Source of the DNA: Desertifilum tharense IPPAS B-1220
GTDB taxonomy: Bacteria; Cyanobacteriota; Cyanobacteriia; Cyanobacteriales; Desertifilaceae
Direction of reading: 5' to 3'
DNA length: 64,000 nucleotides
NCBI RefSeq assembly: GCF_001746915.1
Contig: NZ_MJGC01000057.1
Span: 1 to 64,000 of the forward strand
The position numbers and the translations under genes are program-made. The notes beneath the pieces were generated by a model, which worked only from the letters and a program-made list of their open reading frames with translations, was not told the DNA's origin and made no database searches. Below are positions 1-9,505 of the stretch, one piece after another. Within the stretch, counting starts at the first letter, position 1. Every line of letters begins with the position of its first letter.

Positions 1-17
1 CTCCCAACTCCCCTCTA

Positions 18-91
18 CCCCAACCCCTAACTCCCAACTCCCAACTCCCTTCTTCCCCAACCCCTAACTCCCAACTCCCAATTCCCTTCTT
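18..91. repeat. Two tandem copies of a 37-bp C-rich repeat
   Basis: Two near-identical 37-bp units (18-54 and 55-91) are built mainly from the heptamer ACTCCCA, with a third unit starting and breaking off at about 92. The reverse complement of the same unit forms the longer array at 52346-52520. It lies upstream of the subtilase gene at 230 and has no coding appearance. Confidence 0.8.
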
Positions 92-229
92 CCCCAATAG
101 GGGTTCTCGCCCCTAGCGACGGGTTGCGCGTCTTGCAGGATACTCAGGTATGACTCAACTTTTATCCTGAATTTAGAGTAGAAGTTGAGTAGTTAGTTAG
201 AATCCCTCAGAATTTTCGGTGAACGCGTC

Positions 230-1975
230 ATGACACCTGAAAAGATTTCACCTGGATTGCTTCTCGCCTTACAAGATTACGATGCCGCAGTTGAACAAGG
301 CGATCGCTTAGGCTTATTTTTACAAAAGCGAACCCTCGGCATTGTGGCCGCAGAAGATAGCCCTAAACCCCCTCGTAGCGTGGTGTTTATCTACTGCGAC
401 GAAAACGCGAATCTTGACCATTTAGCTGAGATTGGCGTCCGCGTTAACCAGCGTCAGGGCAGCGTCCGAACCGCGATCGCACCGATTAATTGTATTGGCA
501 ATCTCTCGGACGATCCAGCCGTGCATCGCATTAAACCCTCGCGCTACCTCCACACTTCAATGGATCGCGCCGTCGAACGGGTTAAGCTGCCCCAATATAA
601 ACTCAACAATAACAATCTCACGGGTAAAAATGTTGTCGTTGGCGTTGTAGACACCGGAATTGACCCCAAGCACCCTGCCTTCCAAGGTCGAATTCTCCGC
701 ATTTGGGATCAAACGCTTCCCGGAAGAGGCGTCAAAGAAGGCGGCTATGGGGTGGAATTGCAAGATCCAATTCTCACCACCTCAATTGATGAAAATGGTC
801 ACGGAACCCATGTAGCGGGGATTGCAGCCGGTCAAGATAGCCTGTATGGAGGCGTTGCCCCCGAAGCCGATTTAGTGATTGTTAAAACCGATTTACAAGA
901 TGCTCACATTGCCGATGGCATTCGCTATATCTTCCGGGTTGCTGGCGAATTAGGTCGTCCGGCGGTGGTGAATTTGAGCTTAGGCGGTCATGCGGATGCC
1001 CATGATGGTTCGGATTCGCTGTCGCAAATTATTGATGCTGAATCGGGGCCCGGTCGGATTGTGTGCTGTGCGGCGGGTAATGAAGGCAATGATAATATTC
1101 ATGCTCAAGCTACGGTTAGCGGGGGCAGAACCCACACCATGCGCTTCCACGTTCCGAGCGATCGCGTTGGCATTGCCTGGTTAAATGGATGGTACTCCGG
1201 AAATTGCGAGTTTGAAGTCTCCGTTCGCACGCCCCTTGGATTTGTGACGCCGTTCCAAAAAATTATTCCCACAGGGAACCCCGTTAAGGAGTACAAGTTA
1301 CCTGACGCGACGATTCAAGTGGTGACGCCGGATCGCGATCCAGCTAATGGCGACTACAATTTCTTCGTGCAGATTCGCGGGGGCATGTTTAAACCCTCCT
1401 TAAAAGGGGGAACTTGGCAATTGCGCCTCCGCAACCTCTCTGAGCGGTCGGGACGGGTCGATGTCTGGACGCTAGACCCCTCGGCTTCTGTCTTGTTTAC
1501 GGGCAATAGCGTGGCGGATTCGGTGAAGATTGGTTCTCCGGGGGCGTCGGCGAGTGCGATTACAGTTGCTTCGTACACCACGAAAACCAAGTGGATGGAT
1601 ATTGATGGAACGCCGCGAGAAGTGGGTCTAGAGTTTGATACCATTTCTGAATTTAGTAGCGAAGGCCCCTTGCGGAATGAGGCCCAAAAGCCAGATATTG
1701 CCGCCCCAGGTGCAATGATTGTGGCTGCCTTAAGTTCGGATTCGGCACCGGAACGCGCTAACCGGGTGAACAGTCGGTTTGTGGTCTTGGCAGGTACCAG
1801 TATGGCGACGCCGTTTGTATCGGGGGTGGTCGCTTTACTGTTGCAAAGCGATTCGACCTTGGAACCGGAGGTGATTAAGGAACGCTTGCGCGAAGTCTGT
1901 GCCATTCCAGGCAAGCCCCCTCTGTGTTTCGATCCGAAGTGGGGTTACGGTTTAATTGACCTAGAAAAACTCTAG
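230..1975 (+). CDS. S8 family subtilisin-like serine peptidase
   Basis: This 581-residue protein is a subtilase with a complete catalytic triad: Asp141 in VVDTGID, His191 in HGTHVAG and Ser524 in GTSMATP. The 333 residues between His and Ser are about twice the spacing of simple subtilisins, so a large insert (roughly residues 290-440) sits between the two halves of the catalytic domain. Such inserts occur in large S8 enzymes. There is no obvious signal peptide: the N-terminus is polar and roughly 130 residues precede the catalytic domain, so it may act inside the cell or leave by another route. The substrate cannot be predicted. The gene overlaps the convergent histidine kinase by 15 bp, and its probable terminator lies inside that neighbour. 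Confidence 0.93.
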   Translation: MTPEKISPGLLLALQDYDAAVEQGDRLGLFLQKRTLGIVAAEDSPKPPRSVVFIYCDENANLDHLAEIGVRVNQRQGSVRTAIAPINCIGNLSDDPAVHRIKPSRYLHTSMDRAVERVKLPQYKLNNNNLTGKNVVVGVVDTGIDPKHPAFQGRILRIWDQTLPGRGVKEGGYGVELQDPILTTSIDENGHGTHVAGIAAGQDSLYGGVAPEADLVIVKTDLQDAHIADGIRYIFRVAGELGRPAVVNLSLGGHADAHDGSDSLSQIIDAESGPGRIVCCAAGNEGNDNIHAQATVSGGRTHTMRFHVPSDRVGIAWLNGWYSGNCEFEVSVRTPLGFVTPFQKIIPTGNPVKEYKLPDATIQVVTPDRDPANGDYNFFVQIRGGMFKPSLKGGTWQLRLRNLSERSGRVDVWTLDPSASVLFTGNSVADSVKIGSPGASASAITVASYTTKTKWMDIDGTPREVGLEFDTISEFSSEGPLRNEAQKPDIAAPGAMIVAALSSDSAPERANRVNSRFVVLAGTSMATPFVSGVVALLLQSDSTLEPEVIKERLREVCAIPGKPPLCFDPKWGYGLIDLEKL

Positions 1976-3715
1976 TTTTGGGGAGTTTGGGGTTTGAGGT
2001 AGAGGCGTGGAGAGCGTCTCTACTTTTTTGGGCGCGATCGCCATTGGTAAGTCAATACTGGCAAGGGTACCTGCGATCGCATCTGACTCAATTCTCAATT
2101 GTCCCCCATGCGCTTCTACAATTTGCTTGACAATGGCTAACCCCAATCCATTCCCGGCGGGTTTGGTGGTATAAAACGGTTGGATAATTTTGGCTAAAAT
2201 TTCTGGGGGAATGGGATCGCCGCCGTTCTGAATTTGCACGCAAACGCGGTTCATCTGGCTGGAAATGCGCGTCTGAATTAACTCGCCTTCACCAACGGCT
2301 TCGCAAGCATTGGCAATGAGGTTAATCAAGACTTGTTTTAGCTTATCGGCATCGCCCCGCACCTGAATCGCGGTTTGGCTAGGGGTAAATTGGATCTGGC
2401 GTCCCATCGCCGAGGGCATCTGGCGCAAGCTATCCAACATCTGGGTAATAAATTGGTTGAGTTCTAATTCAACCTCTTGCAAGGCTTGGGGTTTGGCATA
2501 GGCTAAGATTTCGTTGAGCAAGCGTTGCAGGCGTTCGGCTTCTTCTAAGGCGAGACTTAAACGCGATTGAAAGATCTCGGAGAGTTCGAGTTGCTTAAAG
2601 GCGTTTAAACCTAATAAAACGGTGGTGAGGGGGTTGCGGACTTCGTGAATAATGGTGGCTGCAAATTCTCCGAGTTCTGCTAGGCGTTCGCAACTTAGTT
2701 GGGCTTGCTGGCGTTCGGTAATGTCTCGCGCTAAGGCGAGTTCTAGGGTTTGTCCGCCGCTTTCAAATAAGGCGACTCGGACTTCTACCGGAAAAGTGGT
2801 TCCATCTTGACGCTGATGGATACCTTCGAGGGTTTGGGGCGATCCTAAACGTAACTGCTGGCGCGTGGCGGCCATCTCTTGGGGCGATCGCTTTTTCTCA
2901 ATCTCAAAAACGGTAAACTTCAAAAGTTCCGATCGCGTATACCCTAAGCTGGTACAGGCTTGCTGATTGACATCGATAATTTGATTTTGGTCATTAATCA
3001 CAAAAATGGCATCGGCGGCATTATCTAATAAGGTGCGAAACCGTCCTTCACTTTCTCGCAAGGCGGCTTCTATTTGCTGGCGTTCTTGAATTTCCGCCTG
3101 GAGTTGTTCCACGGCTTGGCGCAATTCGGCGGTGCGCTGTTCTACGCGCAATTCCAACTGATTTTGAGCGAATTTCAGTTCTTCGGTACGCTTGGCGACT
3201 TCGGCTTCTAAGTCTTGGTTAAAGGCGCGTTGCTGTTGATAAAGCTGGTAGTTATCAATGGCGGTGGCGGCGCGTTCGGCAAAAATTTCGGCGAGTTTGA
3301 CTTCGGCGGGCGTCAAGCTGTGCGGTTCTCGTCCAAAAGCACAAATGGTACCGAGAATTTCTCCGGTTGGCGATCGCAATGGGACGCCCAAGTAAGACAA
3401 ATAGCCTTCTGGCAAGTTCCCCTGGTTCAGGCGAGCATCTTCAATCACCACGGGGCTATTCTGGAGGATGACGCGTTCTGCTAGACTGCCGTGGAGAGAA
3501 TAAACGCGATCGCGGTCTTCCCCCAAGTCGCGGGTACTCGCCAACACTTTCTCAACACCCGCTTGGCAGAGGGTGACAACAACCCATTCTAAGTTCAGGA
3601 GTTCGCTCACCCCTTGGGCAATCGATTCGAGATAACCGCTCAGTTGACCCGTCCGATAACTGAGGGACGATAGAATCTCGATGGAGCGTTGTTGGATTTC
3701 TAAAGATTGAGACAA
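1961..3715 (-). CDS. GAF-PAS sensor histidine kinase
   Basis: This 584-residue kinase probably autophosphorylates and passes phosphate to an unidentified response regulator. In order it shows an N-terminal GAF domain (about 20-155), a charged coiled coil rich in Glu, Gln and Arg (about 155-220), a PAS domain (about 222-335), a HisKA domain with H-box IIHEVRNPL (His357) and a HATPase domain with N and G boxes (NACEA, GNGLGL; about 445-555). No membrane segment is visible, so it should be a soluble sensor. The start is a TTG (TTGTCTCAATC); no closer ATG would keep the GAF domain. No response regulator gene is adjacent. Its last codons overlap the convergent peptidase gene. Confidence 0.93.
   Translation of the reverse strand: MSQSLEIQQRSIEILSSLSYRTGQLSGYLESIAQGVSELLNLEWVVVTLCQAGVEKVLASTRDLGEDRDRVYSLHGSLAERVILQNSPVVIEDARLNQGNLPEGYLSYLGVPLRSPTGEILGTICAFGREPHSLTPAEVKLAEIFAERAATAIDNYQLYQQQRAFNQDLEAEVAKRTEELKFAQNQLELRVEQRTAELRQAVEQLQAEIQERQQIEAALRESEGRFRTLLDNAADAIFVINDQNQIIDVNQQACTSLGYTRSELLKFTVFEIEKKRSPQEMAATRQQLRLGSPQTLEGIHQRQDGTTFPVEVRVALFESGGQTLELALARDITERQQAQLSCERLAELGEFAATIIHEVRNPLTTVLLGLNAFKQLELSEIFQSRLSLALEEAERLQRLLNEILAYAKPQALQEVELELNQFITQMLDSLRQMPSAMGRQIQFTPSQTAIQVRGDADKLKQVLINLIANACEAVGEGELIQTRISSQMNRVCVQIQNGGDPIPPEILAKIIQPFYTTKPAGNGLGLAIVKQIVEAHGGQLRIESDAIAGTLASIDLPMAIAPKKVETLSTPLPQTPNSPKLEFF
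1999..2029 (+). terminator. Rho-independent terminator of the subtilase gene
   Basis: GTAGAGGCG (1999-2007) pairs with CGTCTCTAC (2015-2023) through one G-T wobble, and six T residues follow directly. It starts 24 bp after the subtilase stop codon but lies within the 3' coding region of the opposing kinase gene. A related hairpin without a T-run occurs at 41538-41564. Confidence 0.75.
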
Positions 3716-3864
3716 ATTCCGACTTCACGGATAAGATTCTCGACTTCCATCCTAAAATCGCAATCTGCTCGCGTCAAGTTGGGGAACGCCTCTTGCTGCA
3801 ACCAGTCGTAAGGGTTGGAGCGTTATAGTTGATTGCAGAAGCGATCGCCATTGCTGATTTATTC

Positions 3865-4521
3865 ATGACTCCTATTCACAAACCTCATCATCCCTATTCC
3901 GAACCCACCCCGGTTGAAAATCCTTGGATTGAAACGCTCAAAACCTTGGGATTGAGTGCTATTTTTGCCTTTGGTATCCGCACCTTTGTCGCAGAAGCAC
4001 GCTATATTCCTACAGAATCGATGCTGCCGACGCTACAATACCAACCCCAACACGATCGCGTTTTAGTGGATAAATTAAGCTACCACTTTCAGCCACCCCA
4101 ACGGGGCGATATTATTGTCTTTTCGCCTCCCGACCGGATGATGAAATATAACCCGACGTTCGAGGATGAGTTAATTAAGCGGATTGTTGGGCTTCCCGGA
4201 GAAACTGTAGAATTGAGGGACGGTCGCGTTTACATTAACGATCGACGCCTAGAAGAAGATTATGTCGCCTCAGATTTGTATCCGGCCGATCCGGCGATCT
4301 CTGCTTCCGACCATCAACTGACAAAACTTAACGTTTGTCCGGCCGATCAACAATTTCTCTCTGGATCGGTGGTTATTCCCCCCGATTCTTACCTGGTGAT
4401 GGGGGATAATCGCAATAACAGCTATGATTCTCGCTGCTGGGGCGTTGTTCCGCGCGATCGCATTATCGGGAGAGCCATTATGCGGTTTTGGCCGGTGGAT
4501 CGTATGGGTCGATTAAACTAA
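3865..4521 (+). CDS. lepB: Signal peptidase I
   Basis: A membrane-anchored serine protease that removes signal peptides from exported proteins. The catalytic dyad is Ser52 in PTESMLPT and Lys105 in [11 protein letters not shown] (numbered from the ATG at 3865), and the family box [11 protein letters not shown] follows. A single hydrophobic anchor occupies about residues 27-42. Length (218 residues) and N-terminus match cyanobacterial LepB proteins. An in-frame TTG at 3829 with GGAG upstream would add 12 residues; the ATG is preferred because the added segment is encoded partly by a HIP1 octamer and does not look like LepB. Confidence 0.95.
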   Translation: MTPIHKPHHPYSEPTPVENPWIETLKTLGLSAIFAFGIRTFVAEARYIPTESMLPTLQYQPQHDRVLVDKLSYHFQPPQRGDIIVFSPPDRMMKYNPTFEDELIKRIVGLPGETVELRDGRVYINDRRLEEDYVASDLYPADPAISASDHQLTKLNVCPADQQFLSGSVVIPPDSYLVMGDNRNNSYDSRCWGVVPRDRIIGRAIMRFWPVDRMGRLN

Positions 4522-4529
4522 GACCAGCA

Positions 4530-4558
4530 AAAAGGGTGGGTTAAAATCCCACCCTTTT
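4530..4558. terminator. Bidirectional terminator between lepB and ftsH
   Basis: An 11-bp perfect stem, AAAAGGGTGGG (4530-4540) with CCCACCCTTTT (4548-4558), encloses a 7-nt loop. A/T tracts on both sides give a U-tract in either direction. It lies between two convergent genes and can serve both. Confidence 0.9.
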
Positions 4559-4592
4559 ATTTCAGCACTGGAAAATTATCCCAACTGAGCGC

Positions 4593-6479
4593 TTAGAGTT
4601 GCGGTACGTATTGCTCTTTTTCCGGAACTTGGGTATATTCAGCCACAATTTGCCGGAATTCTTCGCCGTCGATGGTTTCTTTCTCAATCAGCAGATCCAC
4701 GAGGCGATCGATGACAACGCGGTTCTCGCGCATGATCCGCTTGGCTTCATCGTAGCAATGCTCCACAATTGAGCGCACTTGAGCATCAATGCGGGAAGCA
4801 ATTTCCTCAGAATATTCCGAACGGGTCATTAAGTCGCGACCGAGGAAGACTTCAGCAGACTGACCTTCTAAGGAAATAGGGCCGAGATCCGACATCCCAA
4901 AGCGCGTTACCATTTGGCGGGCCATTCCGGTGACTTGTTGCAAGTCATTTCCGGCACCTGTCGTCACTTCCGCATCGCCAAAGATGACCTCTTCAGCCGC
5001 GCGTCCGCCGAGTGCGCCAGAAATGCGGGCCAAGAGTTGCGATCGCGAGACCAAGCTTTGGTCTTCACTTGGCGTAAACCAGGTTAAACCCTGGGCCTGA
5101 CCGCGAGGAATGAGGGTAACTTTCTGTACGGGGTCGTGGTCTTTAATTAAGGTGCCAACAATGGCGTGTCCCACTTCATGGTAAGCAATTAAGCGCTTGC
5201 TCTTGCTATCAACCAAGGGCGTCCCTTCCATCCCTGCTACAACGCGGTCAACCGCATCGTTAATTTCTAGCATGGTAATCGCATCTTTGCGTCGCCGTGC
5301 CGTCAAGATCGCCGCTTCGTTCAACAGGTTGGCTAAGTCTGCACCCGTGAAACCCGGAGTCCGACGCGCGATCGCTTCTAGAGAAATTTCCGGCGCTAGC
5401 TTCTTATTGCGGGAGTGGACATCCAGAATTTCCAAACGTCCTTTCACATCTGGCGCATCAACCGTAACTTGACGGTCAAAACGACCGGGACGCAGTAAGG
5501 CAGAGTCGAGAACGTCAGGTCGGTTCGTCGCCGCGATAATGATAATTCCGGTATTGCCTTCAAACCCATCCATCTCGGTTAAAAGTTGGTTGAGGGTTTG
5601 TTCGCGTTCGTCGTTACCGCCGCCAATTCCCGCACCCCGCTGGCGACCTACAGCGTCAATTTCATCGATAAAGATGATACAAGGGGCGTTTTCTTTGGCT
5701 TTTTTGAACAAGTCGCGGACGCGAGAAGCACCGACACCCACAAACATTTCCACAAACTCAGAACCGGAAATGCTGAAGAAAGGAACGCCTGCTTCGCCTG
5801 CGATCGCTTTTGCCAGTAAGGTCTTACCCGTTCCCGGAGGCCCCACTAACAGCACGCCTTTGGGAATGCGGGCCCCAACGGCGGTAAAGCGTTCAGGTTT
5901 TTTCAAGAAGGTAACGACTTCTTGCAGTTCTTCTTTGGCTTCTTCAATGCCAGCGACATCATCAAATAAGACGCCCGTTTTGGCTTCCATTTGGAACCGC
6001 GCCTTAGACTTGGCGAAGTTCATCGCTTGTCCGGGGCCGCCAGGAACGTTGCTGGAACGGCGGAACAAGAAAAACAAACCGGCGATCAACAGTAAGGGGA
6101 AGACTAAGTTACCCAAGAGTCCCCAAACCGCACCATCATTGCGCGGGGGATGGATGTCGAAGTTAACTTGATCGTTTCTCAGCCGAGAAATCAGTTCTGG
6201 GGAGTTGGCCGGTAAGTCTACGCGCAACCGTTGCACGCGGTTGTCTAGTTCTGGGTCAACGGCTTCTACAATGGCGGTTCTGCCACCTTCGTAGAGATCG
6301 ACGCTTGTAACTCTGCCAGCTTCTAAGTATTCTATAAAACGCCCATAGGTCATCCGGGTACTGGCTGTATTAGAGCCGAGTTCGGCAGCAGATTGAGCAA
6401 ACGCACCCTGCCACACGAAAAACCCGATCACTAATGCAGGCAATGCCCACAAAAGAATTACTCTCCAAGAAATTTTCAT
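4593..6479 (-). CDS. ftsH: ATP-dependent zinc metalloprotease FtsH (FtsH2-like)
   Basis: A 628-residue thylakoid or plasma membrane AAA+ protease that extracts and degrades membrane proteins. The sequence shows two transmembrane segments (about 5-27 and 117-139), Walker A GPPGTGKT (213-220), Walker [10 protein letters not shown], the second region of homology around [17 protein letters not shown], and the zinc site HEVGH (434-438). The N-terminal part and the [16 protein letters not shown] region closely resemble Synechocystis FtsH2 (Slr0228), the isoform used with FtsH3 for D1 turnover in photosystem II repair. The FtsH2 assignment rests on recalled similarity. The gene stands alone, with a strong terminator behind it. 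Confidence 0.96.
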   Translation of the reverse strand: MKISWRVILLWALPALVIGFFVWQGAFAQSAAELGSNTASTRMTYGRFIEYLEAGRVTSVDLYEGGRTAIVEAVDPELDNRVQRLRVDLPANSPELISRLRNDQVNFDIHPPRNDGAVWGLLGNLVFPLLLIAGLFFLFRRSSNVPGGPGQAMNFAKSKARFQMEAKTGVLFDDVAGIEEAKEELQEVVTFLKKPERFTAVGARIPKGVLLVGPPGTGKTLLAKAIAGEAGVPFFSISGSEFVEMFVGVGASRVRDLFKKAKENAPCIIFIDEIDAVGRQRGAGIGGGNDEREQTLNQLLTEMDGFEGNTGIIIIAATNRPDVLDSALLRPGRFDRQVTVDAPDVKGRLEILDVHSRNKKLAPEISLEAIARRTPGFTGADLANLLNEAAILTARRRKDAITMLEINDAVDRVVAGMEGTPLVDSKSKRLIAYHEVGHAIVGTLIKDHDPVQKVTLIPRGQAQGLTWFTPSEDQSLVSRSQLLARISGALGGRAAEEVIFGDAEVTTGAGNDLQQVTGMARQMVTRFGMSDLGPISLEGQSAEVFLGRDLMTRSEYSEEIASRIDAQVRSIVEHCYDEAKRIMRENRVVIDRLVDLLIEKETIDGEEFRQIVAEYTQVPEKEQYVPQL

Positions 6480-6709
6480 AACGCGGTTGTCTCTATAACG
6501 AGTCTTACATCAATTAAACAAGCGCCTAAAAATCGGTAGGCTTCTTTGTTTTATGGCGGTTGGACGCTACCAGGGTTGGTTGTCTCAAAAATGGCAACAG
6601 TCTTTACGCCGTTACTGACTTTCTGAGAAACCTTCTTAATCAAATTTAACTTAATAATCGAACTTCAAGCAACTTCAGGGCTAAAATACAGGCTGATTTG
6701 CTTTAATAT

Positions 6710-6737
6710 TTGAATGTTGCAGATATTATGCTATAAT
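6710..6737 (+). promoter_or_regulatory. Sigma-70-type promoter of tRNA-Arg
   Basis: TTGAAT (6710-6715), a 16-bp spacer and a perfect TATAAT (6732-6737) precede the mature tRNA start by 19 bp. Confidence 0.65.
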
Positions 6738-6756
6738 CAAGAATTGTTTGGTCTTT

Positions 6757-6829
6757 GCCCTCGTAGCTCAGTGGATAGAGCAAGGGATTTCTAATCCCTG
6801 GGCCGTAGGTTCGATCCCTACCGAGGGCG
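6757..6829 (+). tRNA. tRNA-Arg (UCU)
   Basis: A 73-nt cloverleaf: acceptor stem GCCCTCG/CGAGGGC (6757-6763 and 6822-6828) with discriminator G, D-arm around AGCTCAGTGGATAGAGC, anticodon stem AGGGA/TCCCT with loop TTTCTAA (anticodon TCT at 6790-6792), and T-loop GGTTCGATCCC. The anticodon reads AGA/AGG arginine codons. CCA is not encoded and no intron is visible. Confidence 0.97.
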
Positions 6830-6835
6830 TCTGTG

Positions 6836-6879
6836 AAAAGTCCTAGTGGGTCTGGCTTTTAGCCCCTACTGGGACTTTT
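6836..6879 (+). terminator. Terminator downstream of tRNA-Arg
   Basis: A long hairpin: AAAAGTCCTAGTGGG (from 6836) pairs with CCCTACTGGGACTTTT (to 6879) with minor mismatch, and the 3' arm ends in TTTT. It begins 7 bp after the tRNA. Confidence 0.85.
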
Positions 6880-7163
6880 GTTATTCAGTCCAGATTGGGG
6901 GATTTTGGATAGCGCTCTCCAACGAGTATTTGTACTCAATCACAACCCAGTTAGGGCTACTTGGGGTGAGATGAGGCGAGAAGCTGGGTTGAGGGGAAGG
7001 GCGATCGCACCCACCCCAAAATCTCCGGATCGGGCGCGTATGATTGATAACTGAGAGCGATCGCGCTCAAAATTCGCCGGATCTTTAATCGCAGTTCCCG
7101 GCAAACAGTGGCAGTTTTTCTCATTTCAATGCTTCCATTGAATCATTGCCTTAGACTAGCCCT
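6880..7163. other. Noncoding stretch before the adenylate cyclase gene
   Basis: No supportable ORF or RNA is seen. It contains two GCGATCGC-like octamers and presumably the 5' leader of the cyclase gene, but no clear promoter. Confidence 0.5.
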
Positions 7164-9326
7164 ATGTCGTTGTTCCCTAGCAGAATCGCTCCCAAACCTG
7201 CAAAACCCAAAAAACTAGGTTTGCGAACCACCCTGGTTTTCCCTTTTGTCCTCCAAGTCGTCACCATTACTGGACTCGTGGGGTGGCTTTCATTCCGCAG
7301 CGGACAAAGAGCAGTCAACGATCTGGCAACTCAACTGCGACAGGAAATTGTCGTGCGAGTGCATGAAGAAGTCGATCGCTATTTGGATGCACCTCAACTG
7401 CTGCATCAATTTAACGCTCAGATTTTTCAGCAAGATTTGTTGAACTTAGAAGATCCGGAGGCTTTGACGCGCTACTTTTGGCAACAGAGTCAACTGTTCA
7501 TTCAGTTTGGGACGATCGCCTTTGCTAACGATCGCGGTGAGTTCTTTGGCGCAAATGGCTTAGAAGATTATGTGGTCATAGCCACACAGAGCGATCGCAC
7601 CCTGCGACGCTACAGCGCGAACCCCCAGGGAGAACCTGAAGCGGTACTCAGCGAACGGTCAGAATACGATGCTAGAACCCGATCGTGGTATAAAACAGCC
7701 TTAAGTGTCGGTCAACCCACTTGGACGGAAATTGAACCTTCCACCATTGGTCAGCGCCTAGATGCCTCAGCCGTTTACCCACTTTACAACCCAGATCGCA
7801 GTTTGCGGGGAATTTTGCTGTGCGATGTCTCGCTATCGGGTTTAGTCACTTTTTTACAAAGTCTCACCATTGGTAAAACCGGCAGCGCCTTTATTGTCGA
7901 ACGTAATGGCTTGCTGGTTGCCAACTCGACTCCAGAATTACCTTACACTCCCGGAAATGGCGATCGCCCTCCCCAACGTCTTAATGCGCTTAACAGTGCG
8001 AATCCCACCCTGCGAACTGCGCTACAAACGCTATTAGAGAGTTTTGGTAACCTCGATCGCATTGAGCGATCGCACCAACTGGAATTTTGGCTAGAAGGCG
8101 AACGCCAATTTCTCCAGGTTGAACCCTTTCAAGACGGCTATGGCATTAACTGGCTGATTTTAGTCATTGTGCCAGAATCCGATTTTATGGCGCAAATCCA
8201 CGCCAACACGCGCAACACGCTACTCCTGTGCTTGCTGGCGCTAGTTGGCGCGATCGCAATGGGTATCCTGACCGCCCGTTGGATTACGCATCCCATTCTC
8301 CGCCTAACGCGCGCCTCAGATGAAATGGCGCGGGGAAACCTCAATCAATATATCTACCTGCCGAACCTGCTGCAAATTATTGAGATTGAAAAGCTCACGC
8401 AATCGTTTAATAGCATGGCAGAACAGCTTAAAACCTCCTTTGATAGCTTAGAAACCCAGAAAAACGCCTTTGCACGATTTTTTCCCACTGAATTCCTCAA
8501 GTTCTTACAGAAACCTGATGTCACCCGCATCGAACTCGGCGATCATGTCAGCAAAGAGATGGCGATCGCCTTTTCCGATATTCGCTCCTTTACCACCCTA
8601 TCGGAAAGTATGACGCCCCAGGAGAACTTTAATTTTGTCAACGCCTATTTGCAACGGGTGAGTCCGGAAATTTGCAAATACAACGGCTTTGTCGTGAAGT
8701 TCATTGGCGATGCGGTGATGGCAGTATTTCCCGATCGCGTTGACGATGCAGTCGATGCGGGAATTGCTCAGTTTCAACAATTACAACAGCTCAATAGCGA
8801 TCGCCAAACCCAAGGACAATTACCCATTCAAATTGGTATGGGAATTCATGTCGGTTACATGATGGTGGGAATGGTTGGCGAACAGAACCGCATTCAAGGC
8901 GATGCAATTTCAGATAATGTCAACCTAACAGCCCGTTTGGAAGGTTTAACCAAATTTTATGGCGCTTCGATGGTCATTTCCGAAGAAGTGGTCAAGCAAT
9001 TGCACCGTCCCGAAAAGTATCAGATTCGCTTCTTAGACCGTGCTATTGTCAAAGGTCGTAGCGAACCGATCGGCGTCTATGAAGTCATGGATGTTGAACA
9101 AGCAGATCGGCGAGCATTAAAGCTGAAAACGCTAGCCGACTTTCAACAAGCACTACAGCAATATTGTCAGGGAAATTTAACCGAGGCTAGACAAGGTTTT
9201 GAGCAGGTCTTAAGAATTAATCCTACGGATAAAGCAGCTCAACTTTATCTCGAACGCATCGATCGACTCAACCAACAGGGAATTCCTGCGAATTGGAATG
9301 GCGTTTGGGCTTTTACTCAAAAGTGA
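7164..9326 (+). CDS. Receptor-type class III adenylate cyclase with TPR tail
   Basis: A 720-residue membrane enzyme predicted to make cAMP in response to an external signal. It has a transmembrane segment (about 23-45), a periplasmic Cache-like sensor (about 50-345), a second transmembrane segment (about 350-373), a HAMP linker (about 372-425), a class III cyclase domain (about 465-640) and a short C-terminal TPR-like segment (about 655-705). Metal-binding aspartates are Asp472 (AFSDIRSFT) and Asp516 (KFIGDAVMAVF). Lys512 and the DAISDNVNLTARLE segment fit an adenylate rather than guanylate cyclase. The gene appears monocistronic. Confidence 0.92.
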   Translation: MSLFPSRIAPKPAKPKKLGLRTTLVFPFVLQVVTITGLVGWLSFRSGQRAVNDLATQLRQEIVVRVHEEVDRYLDAPQLLHQFNAQIFQQDLLNLEDPEALTRYFWQQSQLFIQFGTIAFANDRGEFFGANGLEDYVVIATQSDRTLRRYSANPQGEPEAVLSERSEYDARTRSWYKTALSVGQPTWTEIEPSTIGQRLDASAVYPLYNPDRSLRGILLCDVSLSGLVTFLQSLTIGKTGSAFIVERNGLLVANSTPELPYTPGNGDRPPQRLNALNSANPTLRTALQTLLESFGNLDRIERSHQLEFWLEGERQFLQVEPFQDGYGINWLILVIVPESDFMAQIHANTRNTLLLCLLALVGAIAMGILTARWITHPILRLTRASDEMARGNLNQYIYLPNLLQIIEIEKLTQSFNSMAEQLKTSFDSLETQKNAFARFFPTEFLKFLQKPDVTRIELGDHVSKEMAIAFSDIRSFTTLSESMTPQENFNFVNAYLQRVSPEICKYNGFVVKFIGDAVMAVFPDRVDDAVDAGIAQFQQLQQLNSDRQTQGQLPIQIGMGIHVGYMMVGMVGEQNRIQGDAISDNVNLTARLEGLTKFYGASMVISEEVVKQLHRPEKYQIRFLDRAIVKGRSEPIGVYEVMDVEQADRRALKLKTLADFQQALQQYCQGNLTEARQGFEQVLRINPTDKAAQLYLERIDRLNQQGIPANWNGVWAFTQK

Positions 9327-9505
9327 CTTTTGCAATCTTTTGATTGTTTTAATTGAGTCAAAATAACTATGAAAAATTGCTAACAAACGGGTTGCAATTG
9401 AGCGAACTCCCGCACAATAAAACTGAAGGGGAGAGAGCGCTCAAATACCAGCTTCCCTTGCTTTGAAAGACTAACGGCAACCTCAGCCGATTGAGTGAGA
9501 TTGTT

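Noticed and set aside
1354-1914. 186-residue antisense frame inside the subtilase gene
   Set aside because: It is the complement of well-conserved catalytic codons, has no family-like motif and lacks a ribosome binding site.
5539-6171. 210-residue frame opposite ftsH
   Set aside because: Shadow of the highly conserved AAA+ domain on the other strand; low-complexity Ser/Pro composition.
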